From Pseudomonadales bacterium (GTDB taxonomy: Bacteria; Pseudomonadota; Gammaproteobacteria; Pseudomonadales; Pseudohongiellaceae): DNA of 64,000 bases. Location of the stretch: positions 1 to 64,000 of the forward strand of contig WLWQ01000003.1 of NCBI GenBank assembly GCA_012103535.1. The letters are read 5' to 3'. Positions within the stretch are counted from its first letter, which is position 1; the number at the start of each line of letters is the position of its first letter. The translations under genes were made by a program, and so were the position numbers. Shown piece after piece: positions 34,428 through 41,280 of the stretch. The notes under the pieces are model-generated. The model worked only from the letters and a program-made list of their open reading frames with translations, was not told the DNA's origin and did no database searches.

Positions 34428-34468
34428 GGCCAGTTAGAAAACACTGATACAGTACTTCCTAACTGGCC
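34428..34468 (-). terminator. terminator hairpin after 'PDLQGVW' copy 2
   Basis: GGCCAGTTAG (34428-34437) and CTAACTGGCC (34459-34468) form a perfect 10-bp stem with a 21-base loop. It begins 26 bp after the stop codon of the gene at 34494 on the - strand and is followed by TTCTGCATTTC. Confidence 0.6.
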
Positions 34469-34493
34469 CTCATCGAATTGAACTACCTGGTTA

Positions 34494-35495
34494 TCAATTC
34501 CCGCTTTCGGCAAAGCCTCTTTCTACAACTCTTGCCCCACTTAAGCGGGTTTCCATTGCGTAGTTTCCTTCATGACAGGCGTATTCATACTGTGTGTACT
34601 CGTCATCCTTTAGGTAAGGAAATGCTACGGTCCAGGGTTGTTCGTAAGTCATTGGATCGTCAACCGTTAGGGTATAACGCAAAGTGTTTTCATCTTCGAA
34701 GGTGAAGGTTTCTATCATCTTACGACCTGCGTTTTGGGGAGGATTTCCTCGGCCCGGCGCACGCATATTACGCACGTACTTAAAGTTTGTTGATTCTATG
34801 ATTAAGGTATTTCCTTCCCAGCGCCCGCGCGCGTCGCCTTCCCAAAGTGCAATTTTATCACTGACATGGTCACCAGCATCGATGGGTATGATGCGTGTAT
34901 TGTGAATCATTTCACTGTGAATCATCACATAGCCAGGAGATTGGATGATTAGTTTTCCATTGTTGTAGGCTGTTGGCATCATCATGCCGAATACACCCCG
35001 TGACAAACAACGGTCTCCGGACTCAACGGTGGCTGCAGAATCGTGTTCCTCTTCCACATTTAAACGAATCGCTTCTTGCGCGGTCTGCGTATAGGCGGGA
35101 ACGCGACCATTGGGAGGATCAACTACTAGCGCCGGTGCATCCGCGACGGCGTCTGACCAAAACCAATCAAACCAATAATTTTCATAGGCGCCCACACCGT
35201 TGCTGTTTTCGAAGCCATCCCAGACATTACCTTTGCGCGCTTCATCGCGGCGAGCAATAAATTCGGCAAGCTCGTCGCCGGTCGGGATTCTGCCTTCGAA
35301 TTCATCAGGCATCTCGAGTGGGGTAGCTGTTGCACCGACGTTATTCCACATGCCGGTAATATCAGGCTGGCCGTCGGAGAGGATTTCAGGCTGCCAGTCT
35401 TGGGCATTGGCAGTTGTACCAAGACTTAAGGCGCAAGCCGCTGCAATAGCAGTAGTTATCAGGCTTTTAGCAAATTCAGCTGGAATTCTTTTCAT
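34494..35495 (-). CDS. secreted protein of unknown function, 'PDLQGVW' family, copy 2
   Basis: The 333-residue homologue of the proteins at 7393 and 54008 has a signal peptide ending near residue 31 (ANAQ). The mature N-terminus has 'EILSDGQPDITGMWNN', the middle 'SGDRCLSRGVFGMMMPTAYNNG' (split) and 'MIHNTRIIPI', and the end 'YACHEGNYAMETRLSGARV'. The shared Cys residues (near 'DRC' and 'ACHEGN') may form a disulfide. No reaction is known. It lies upstream of quinoprotein copy C with a terminator between, and the family again appears close to a quinoprotein gene. Confidence 0.8.
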   Translation of the reverse strand: MKRIPAEFAKSLITTAIAAACALSLGTTANAQDWQPEILSDGQPDITGMWNNVGATATPLEMPDEFEGRIPTGDELAEFIARRDEARKGNVWDGFENSNGVGAYENYWFDWFWSDAVADAPALVVDPPNGRVPAYTQTAQEAIRLNVEEEHDSAATVESGDRCLSRGVFGMMMPTAYNNGKLIIQSPGYVMIHSEMIHNTRIIPIDAGDHVSDKIALWEGDARGRWEGNTLIIESTNFKYVRNMRAPGRGNPPQNAGRKMIETFTFEDENTLRYTLTVDDPMTYEQPWTVAFPYLKDDEYTQYEYACHEGNYAMETRLSGARVVERGFAESGN

Positions 35496-35609
35496 TATTC
35501 GCCTCCGCTGTAATTAGGCAATTTAGATATTTGGCCGGATTAAGCCCTTACTATAGCAGATGCTTAGGGCCCATGGCTGCATGTTCCAACGGATTCTAGT
35601 GCTACTAAA

Positions 35610-35636
35610 TGTCGGTTTCGGCTATGCTAAATCGTC
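35610..35636 (+). promoter_or_regulatory. candidate ECF-type promoter for the YCII/sigma operon
   Basis: TGTCGG (35610-35615), a 17-bp spacer and CGTC (35633-35636) resemble the TGTCGA-n-CG(A/T)C promoters that I recall for ECF42 sigma factors. It lies 115 bp before the YCII gene, whose partner is such a sigma factor, so autoregulation is plausible. The remaining 35496-35750 shows no other clear element. Confidence 0.45.
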
Positions 35637-35750
35637 CTGAAAGTAAGGCTCGTGAAACTTACTGGGCTGAGCGGTTTTGCTGCTAGTAATAAATCAACGT
35701 GACAGGCGGCAACCCAAAAATATAGTCTCACTCTATAAAGGAAGGACGAC

Positions 35751-36101
35751 ATGAAATACATCTGTTTGATTTACGAAGACGAAACCCTGGTTCCATCCAG
35801 ACCGGAAGAAGAAATGAACGAAATCATGGGGGCGTATTTTGCCTTTACCAATGAAGTTCAAGCGGCTGGCAAACATCTCGGTGGAGAGGCACTAATGCCG
35901 ACCGAAACCGCGACCACTGTCACTATACGTGATGGTAATCGAGTAACTACCGACGGACCTTTTGTCGAAACGAAAGAACAACTCGGCGGTTTCTATTTAC
36001 TGGATTGTGAAAATCTTGATGAGGCTATCGAACTCGCCAGCAAGATTCCTTCTGCGAAATGGGGTGCAATTGAAGTTCGCCCAATCATGGTGTTCGATTA
36101 A
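35751..36101 (+). CDS. YCII/DGPF-domain protein paired with ECF sigma factor
   Basis: The 116-residue protein is a clear DGPF (YCII-related) protein: 'MKYICLIYEDE', 'TVTIRDGNRVTTDGPFVETKEQLGGFYLLD' (split) and 'KWGAIEVRPIMVF'. The TDGPF motif names the family. The fold is a ferredoxin-like dimer; a catalytic role is unproven. Genes of this type are the standard neighbours and often the targets of ECF42 sigma factors. Here the sigma gene starts 8 bp after its stop. ATG 35751 has AAGGAAGGA upstream. Cytoplasmic. Confidence 0.9.
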   Translation: MKYICLIYEDETLVPSRPEEEMNEIMGAYFAFTNEVQAAGKHLGGEALMPTETATTVTIRDGNRVTTDGPFVETKEQLGGFYLLDCENLDEAIELASKIPSAKWGAIEVRPIMVFD

Positions 36102-36109
36102 GAGTAACG

Positions 36110-37315
36110 ATGTTAGCGACGACCAAACAGCAGCAAATACATGAACGAATTCAAGCGCATCACAGTGCGGTGCAAGCCGTACTGGTGCGCAATATTCGTC
36201 ACGTGCATCACGCCGAAGATGCGATGCAGGAGGCAATCGTAAAAGCACTTCAGCATTGGCCGGTAAAAGGAATACCCGACAATCCAAGAGCCTGGCTAAC
36301 AACCGTTGGCATGAATAGTTTCCGTGATCGCTTTCGCAAGGAATCCAGGCTTGATCCGCTAACTGAAAATTCAGAGAAGGAAGAACCACATTCGGCGATC
36401 GATCATACGGAACTGGAAGATGATGTATTGAAACTAATCTTCATGTCTTGCCACCCCGCGATCGCCACGGAAAACCAATTGGCTTTAACCTTGCGCATGG
36501 TTATGGGATTCAGCATGAGTGAGATTGCCAGCGCCTTGCTCGTCCCTGTTAAAACCCTAGAAAAACGAATCAGTAGGACAAAACGCAAAATTTCTGCAAG
36601 CGGTATCGACTTTGCATTGCCTGCCCAATCGCGACTGGCTTCAAGATTAGATCCAGTGCAACTCGTGCTCTATCTTATTTTCAATGAAGGCTATTACGGA
36701 TCCAGCGGACAACTGGTTAATCGTGAACTCTGCCGCCAGGCAATTATACTCACTCGTTCCCTTTGCCGTGTTTATCCACAACCAGAAAATTTTGGTCTGC
36801 TGGCCTTAATGCTCTTCAATGATTCTCGTTCACTCGCCCGTCTCAACGACAAACATGAACTGGTAACCCTGGACAAACAAGACCGAAGCTTATGGAAACA
36901 ATCCCAAATTCAGGAAGCGGACGTTCTACTACAAAAAGCACTGAGGAAAAAGTCGGTTGGCGTCTACCAATTGCAAGGGGCGATAGCGGGAATTCACTCG
37001 ATCGCTAAGGAAGCAGAAGAGACAGACTGGCAGGAAATAGTTCTGCTCTATAGAGAACTCCTCAAATTGAAAACTACTCCGGTTATTCAACTTAGCTACG
37101 CTGTCGCATTACTTTTTGCTGGTCTCAATGAGGAAGCAGAAAAACTCATTCAGCAATTGGAACCTAAACTTTCAGCCTACAGTCCTTTCTATGCTGCACA
37201 AGCTAAACTGTTCGAATTGAAAAACAATAAGCCAGCGATGCAGGCGGCACTGGAAAAAGCCACTACCCTCTCGGGTTCCACGGAAGCGGCTCAGCACTAT
37301 CGAACCCAGCTTTAG
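36110..37315 (+). CDS. ECF42-type RNA polymerase sigma factor with C-terminal helical domain
   Basis: The 401-residue protein has sigma region 2 at about residues 10-75 ('HHAEDAMQEAIVKALQHWP', 'NPRAWLTTVGMNSFRDRFRK') and region 4 at about 110-160 ('ALTLRMVMGFSMSEIASALLV', 'LEKRISRTKRKI'). The long C-terminal part is all-helical, with the DUF6596 motif 'LYLIFNEGYYGSSG' and later TPR-like pairs. This build, twice the length of a minimal ECF sigma, is that of ECF42, where the C-terminal domain replaces an anti-sigma factor in controlling activity. No anti-sigma gene is nearby, as expected. It follows the YCII gene in one operon. Confidence 0.9.
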   Translation: MLATTKQQQIHERIQAHHSAVQAVLVRNIRHVHHAEDAMQEAIVKALQHWPVKGIPDNPRAWLTTVGMNSFRDRFRKESRLDPLTENSEKEEPHSAIDHTELEDDVLKLIFMSCHPAIATENQLALTLRMVMGFSMSEIASALLVPVKTLEKRISRTKRKISASGIDFALPAQSRLASRLDPVQLVLYLIFNEGYYGSSGQLVNRELCRQAIILTRSLCRVYPQPENFGLLALMLFNDSRSLARLNDKHELVTLDKQDRSLWKQSQIQEADVLLQKALRKKSVGVYQLQGAIAGIHSIAKEAEETDWQEIVLLYRELLKLKTTPVIQLSYAVALLFAGLNEEAEKLIQQLEPKLSAYSPFYAAQAKLFELKNNKPAMQAALEKATTLSGSTEAAQHYRTQL

Positions 37316-37348
37316 CAAGTGCCGCGATAATCAGCAGTTTTGTTTACC

Positions 37349-39040
37349 ATGAGCAGGCGCTACACTGCGCTCATGGACTTAACCGCTAAAATAATTCTAA
37401 TAGCTTTTGCCACAGTTTTTACCGCCTGCAGCAGCAATCCTCCTCTGCATCCCCAAACTGAAATTTCCGGCGGTGACTTGAGTGCCTTGCAAGCAGCTTA
37501 TGATGTTAAGCACTACAGCCTGCACATCGAAGTGAATCCGGACAATCGGTTTATTTCTGGTACCGTTGAGATGCGTGCGCTGGCGCTAGAACAATTGGCG
37601 GAAATAGAATTGGATTTCGATCCTCGCTTCAACATCGAAACTGTAGCTATTAATGACAATAGTGCTCGCTATGAAAAGAGAGGCGGCAAACTTGTTTTAT
37701 CAGGTGGAAATATTGCTGCGAATTCCACCTTTACCACATCTATTACTTACGCCGGTCAGCCCTATATCGCTGAGAATCCTCCCTGGGATGGCGGTTTCGT
37801 CTTCGATAGGACGGAATCGGGAGCTCACTGGATTGCCACTGCCGTGCAAAGCAGAGGCTGTGACCTTTACTGGCCTTGCAAAGATCATATTTCTGATAAA
37901 TCGGATGAAGGCGCGGATATGTATATAACCGTTCCTTCTGATCTTGTTGCGGTAATGAATGGTGTGCTGGTTTCAGAAAATAGTGCTGATGACAGAACTA
38001 CTTTTCATTGGCGTACAACAAATCCTATTTCTACTTACCACCTGGCCATCAATATCGGCCCATTTCAGAAATACCAGCTCGAACATCGCAATGCATTAAC
38101 GGGAAACGATACGATCCCGATCATCTTTTACCATGTATCAGACGATATGGAAAAAATCGAAAAGCTAATTAGGGATGATTTCACGAAACAACTCGCATGG
38201 TTTGAAAGAACCTTAGGACCCTATCCCTGGGGAACCGAGAAAATTGGTATCGTAGAAATTCCGTATTTGGGCATGGAACATCAAACCATGAATGGTTACG
38301 GCAATGGCTTTACTCTCGACCCGCGGGGTTACGATTGGTTAATGCAGCATGAATTTGCCCATGAATGGTTTGGCAATCTTATGACCCAGGAAGCCAATCG
38401 AGATTTCTGGTTGCATGAAGGCACTGCCGCCCATATGCAACCACTCTATGCTGAAGAAGTTATTGGAGAAGCCGGCTACTGGAGCGGAATGTGGAATACC
38501 TATAATCAGATTCAAAACTGTAAACCGGTTGTACCTGATGAGGTTGTTTCTCAGAGCTACCATGACACCAATGATCCCTACTATAAGGGAAGCTGGACTT
38601 TACACACACTAAGATGGTTGATGGGAGAAGAAAAGTTCTGGCGCTCAATTCGACGTCTAATCTACGACACCCCCGATCCCTGGTCTTTGAGTTATCCAAT
38701 AGCACCTACCCGCAGAAGTACGGAAGACTTCATTGCCATTGCCAGTGAAGAATATGGTCAGGATTTGAATTGGTATTTCGATATCTATATAAAGAAGAAA
38801 GACTTGCCCTTATTAATAGAAGAAAGACTCGATGCGGGCATTCGTCTCTCTTTCGAAAACTATCCAGAGCTGCTTATTAATATGCCGGTAGAAATAACTG
38901 AAAACGGCGAAGATCGCATGATTTCTATTCCTACTAATGGAGAACTTCATCCTCTACCGCCAGGTGCAATGATACAAATAGATCCAAATACTCAGGTCTT
39001 TCGGGATTTTGGTACTTTGGAAGCTTGCACAACAGATTAA
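37349..39040 (+). CDS. M1-family zinc metallopeptidase, lipoprotein
   Basis: The protein (563 residues from ATG 37349) has a lipobox 'VFTACSSNP' and a truncated M1 layout: an N-terminal beta domain to about residue 215, then a thermolysin-like domain with 'MQHEFAHEWFGNLM' (HExxH near residue 333), and the third zinc ligand Glu in 'FWLHEGTAAHM'. 'LGMEHQTMNGYG' stands for the GAMEN substrate motif. It lacks the large helical C-terminal domain of aminopeptidase N and so resembles the shorter bacterial M1 enzymes. It would trim peptides at the outer membrane or periplasm. A TTG 37340 and an ATG 37373 are alternative starts. The MBL gene follows after 12 bp. Confidence 0.88.
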   Translation: MSRRYTALMDLTAKIILIAFATVFTACSSNPPLHPQTEISGGDLSALQAAYDVKHYSLHIEVNPDNRFISGTVEMRALALEQLAEIELDFDPRFNIETVAINDNSARYEKRGGKLVLSGGNIAANSTFTTSITYAGQPYIAENPPWDGGFVFDRTESGAHWIATAVQSRGCDLYWPCKDHISDKSDEGADMYITVPSDLVAVMNGVLVSENSADDRTTFHWRTTNPISTYHLAINIGPFQKYQLEHRNALTGNDTIPIIFYHVSDDMEKIEKLIRDDFTKQLAWFERTLGPYPWGTEKIGIVEIPYLGMEHQTMNGYGNGFTLDPRGYDWLMQHEFAHEWFGNLMTQEANRDFWLHEGTAAHMQPLYAEEVIGEAGYWSGMWNTYNQIQNCKPVVPDEVVSQSYHDTNDPYYKGSWTLHTLRWLMGEEKFWRSIRRLIYDTPDPWSLSYPIAPTRRSTEDFIAIASEEYGQDLNWYFDIYIKKKDLPLLIEERLDAGIRLSFENYPELLINMPVEITENGEDRMISIPTNGELHPLPPGAMIQIDPNTQVFRDFGTLEACTTD

Positions 39041-39052
39041 AGAGAACTAATT

Positions 39053-39898
39053 ATGAGAATTACAAAATCACTAGGCGCTTGCCTAATAGTAATTGGCTCT
39101 GGACTAGCCGGCATTGTAAACGGGCAGGATTCAGAGCCATCTGCTTTCTATATCGCCAATGAAGGAGTAATGGTCAACGACGGACAAACGAAAATTCTTT
39201 TTGATCCTTTGTTTCCGAATACCTACGGCCAATATCTTTTGCCCCCGGACGAAATGAAACAGGCTATGTTTGCCGGAGAAGCGCCATTCGATGAGGTTGA
39301 TGCAATTTTTATTAGCCACTATCACGGCGACCATTTTTCTCCGGAAGAAATCTACCAGCTAATGGAAGCTCAATCCGCAATTCAACTCTATGCACCGAAT
39401 CAGGCAATCATCGCGATGCGTTCGGCGGCTAGTGACAGCGGCTCGGCAGTGTTTGATCGGGTAAATTCTGTCAGTCTGGGTTTTGGTGAATCGCCTGTTA
39501 ACTTCACTGAGAATGACCTGCTGGTGGAAGCTGTGCGCATACCTCACTCCGGTTGGCCAACGCAAATGATGGATGTGGAAAACATCGCCTGGCGGGTTAC
39601 ACTCAATAATAATTCTACGGTACTGCATCTCGGCGATGCAGATCCTAATGACGATCATTTTGCCATCGATGCGGATTACTGGGATGAACGGGCTCCCAAC
39701 ATAGCCTTTCCACCCTACTGGTTCCTGGCTACGGAAGCTGGAAAAAATATTTTGGATAACCGAATTAAACCCCAGCGCAGTGTTGGCATCCATGTACCGG
39801 ATACTATTCCTGCAGATCCTATAAGAAGACCTTCTGAACTTCGCGGACAGGATATATTTATTACACCAGGTGAGAGCAGATCGATTCCTCAGAATTAA
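39053..39898 (+). CDS. secreted MBL-fold metallo-hydrolase
   Basis: The 281-residue protein has a signal peptide ending near residue 24 (VNGQ). The metallo-beta-lactamase fold is shown by 'ISHYHGDHFS' (HxHxDH, about residues 88-95), 'RIPHSGW' for the third His, 'VLHLGDADPND' for the bridging Asp and a final 'VGIHVPDT' for the last His. The arrangement resembles UlaG-like or lactonase-like hydrolases. The substrate is unknown. ATG follows the M1 stop by 12 bp with AAAGAGAA between, so they are one operon, and the protein would work in the periplasm beside that peptidase. Confidence 0.85.
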   Translation: MRITKSLGACLIVIGSGLAGIVNGQDSEPSAFYIANEGVMVNDGQTKILFDPLFPNTYGQYLLPPDEMKQAMFAGEAPFDEVDAIFISHYHGDHFSPEEIYQLMEAQSAIQLYAPNQAIIAMRSAASDSGSAVFDRVNSVSLGFGESPVNFTENDLLVEAVRIPHSGWPTQMMDVENIAWRVTLNNNSTVLHLGDADPNDDHFAIDADYWDERAPNIAFPPYWFLATEAGKNILDNRIKPQRSVGIHVPDTIPADPIRRPSELRGQDIFITPGESRSIPQN

Positions 39899-39922
39899 AA
39901 CCTGCAAATTTAGTCTTTTCCG

Positions 39923-40531
39923 TCAGAGAGTTTCTTCTACGACTGTTACGTTGTAGGCGATTGAAATTCTTTCCTCACTGCCTTTATATGGGTGAACCAT
40001 GTGTTTGAGCCAGCTTGGCCAGAGGATCATGCGGCCCGGAACGTTTTCAACAAATTGTCGGGCATCTAGAATCGTATTCTTAACTTGAATGTAATTAGCC
40101 GATTCTCTCGGATCGATAAGTTCCAACAATCCGTTCTGAGGCCTGGAGGGATCTGGATTACCCTCTGTCACATAGTAAACACCAGACCACATACAGTTCG
40201 GGTGGGTGTGAACAACATTGTAATCACCGTCACGATTAATATTGCCCCAGGCATCGATGATTAATCGAAATTGACGCTGCTTGCCCTCGTCGCGAATTAT
40301 TTGATCGGTCAAGTTAAAGACCAGGGTCTCGATTCTGGTTTTCAACTCTTTAACCGACGGTTCGTTCCAGGTGATCAAGTTTCCAGAAGACTGCCATCCA
40401 CCTGCATTTGATCGATGCATTCCCTGAGAGTCGGATTTTTTTTCTTTTTCCAACAGCAGTTGTGCCAGTTGGGCGTTCAGCTCTTGGCTTTCTGGCCAGT
40501 CATGTACGACCAGAATTGTGCCAAACAGCAT
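39923..40531 (-). CDS. 2OG-Fe(II) oxygenase, TIGR02466-type
   Basis: The protein (203 residues from ATG 40531; a GTG is two codons upstream) matches a family of putative 2-oxoglutarate dioxygenases. 'VHTHPNCMWSGVYYVTEG' at about residue 103 carries the first His ligand, 'MILWPSWLKHMVHPY' near 170-180 carries the distal His, and 'SEERISIAYNV' gives the Arg that binds 2-oxoglutarate. The acidic ligand is not obvious between them. Phage and bacterial members hydroxylate unknown targets. It has no signal peptide. It is convergent with the MBL gene, 24 bp apart, and the next gene (40606) is in the same direction but separated by 74 bp. Confidence 0.8.
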   Translation of the reverse strand: MLFGTILVVHDWPESQELNAQLAQLLLEKEKKSDSQGMHRSNAGGWQSSGNLITWNEPSVKELKTRIETLVFNLTDQIIRDEGKQRQFRLIIDAWGNINRDGDYNVVHTHPNCMWSGVYYVTEGNPDPSRPQNGLLELIDPRESANYIQVKNTILDARQFVENVPGRMILWPSWLKHMVHPYKGSEERISIAYNVTVVEETL

Positions 40532-40605
40532 CGACACATTTTTACTAATATCGTATCTGGGAATCTCGCTAATGATCTTGTCCTCGCTAATTTCGCGTAG
40601 CCGGG

Positions 40606-41187
40606 CTACTCCAAACGCCGAATTCGGAGCATACGCCCTCTGCCCTCTACACGCATCCGATATTCTCCTAATACTCCCTGCGTGATTTCAACTTCAAATG
40701 TTTGTCTTCTTGGATAAGGAAAAAATCCGGATTCGATTTGTCGCCATACCTGCCCATTGTTTAAATGAAATAGAAGTATGCCTCGCGCACCTTCACTTAC
40801 TTCTTGGACTGTGGCGAGAACGGATAATTCTTCCTGTCCTTGCTCAAAACGGTTCTCTCTTAATTGTTCCTGACCCAAAGTTGAGGTGTCAATGGCAACT
40901 GGTGGAGTATCTGCCAGTGGTGATGCATTAATCAATTCTTCAATCGATTCCACATTCGAATCTCCGATCGCATCTATTTCCATTCTCTCTGAACGGGAAT
41001 CAGTTTGAGAAACTGCTTGTTCTGATCTGTTGCGATTGGTCAGCGCAATAAAACAACGTAGTTTTTCACGATCGCTATCCAGCACTGCACATCCGTCAAG
41101 TTCTTCTTGGGAAACTTGTTGGGCATGCAATGACAGACTTACTAAAGCACACACAGAAAATATTCCTGCAATAACTGCTAAGCGCAT
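40606..41187 (-). CDS. secreted protein of unknown function
   Basis: The 193-residue protein has a signal peptide to about residue 22 (LHAQ). A conserved-looking N-terminal segment 'CAVLDSDREKLRCF' with two cysteines resembles the starts of several short periplasmic proteins. A low-complexity linker (about 50-105) leads to a beta domain 'LATVQEVSEGARGILLFHLNNGQVW' (split) and 'FEVEITQGVLGEYRMRVEGRG'. Similar proteins are seen in gammaproteobacteria, often annotated as hypothetical. ATG 41187 is the only sensible start. It lies downstream of the TonB receptor gene on the same strand but a strong terminator separates them. Confidence 0.7.
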   Translation of the reverse strand: MRLAVIAGIFSVCALVSLSLHAQQVSQEELDGCAVLDSDREKLRCFIALTNRNRSEQAVSQTDSRSERMEIDAIGDSNVESIEELINASPLADTPPVAIDTSTLGQEQLRENRFEQGQEELSVLATVQEVSEGARGILLFHLNNGQVWRQIESGFFPYPRRQTFEVEITQGVLGEYRMRVEGRGRMLRIRRLE

Positions 41188-41236
41188 AGATCGATACCTT
41201 GGATGAATTCATGCATACAAGAAGGAAATGGTAAAA

Positions 41237-41263
41237 AACAGAGGTGCCTGAGGCCCCTCTGTT
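41237..41263 (-). terminator. strong intrinsic terminator of the TonB receptor gene
   Basis: On the - strand AACAGAGG-G-GCC-TCA-GGC-A-CCTCTGTT is followed by TTTTTT (complement of 41233-41238). Stem of 8 plus 3 bp with one mismatch, then a T-run, 18 bp after the receptor stop: a textbook rho-independent terminator. Confidence 0.92.
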
Positions 41264-41280
41264 CTTCTAATGGATATGAA

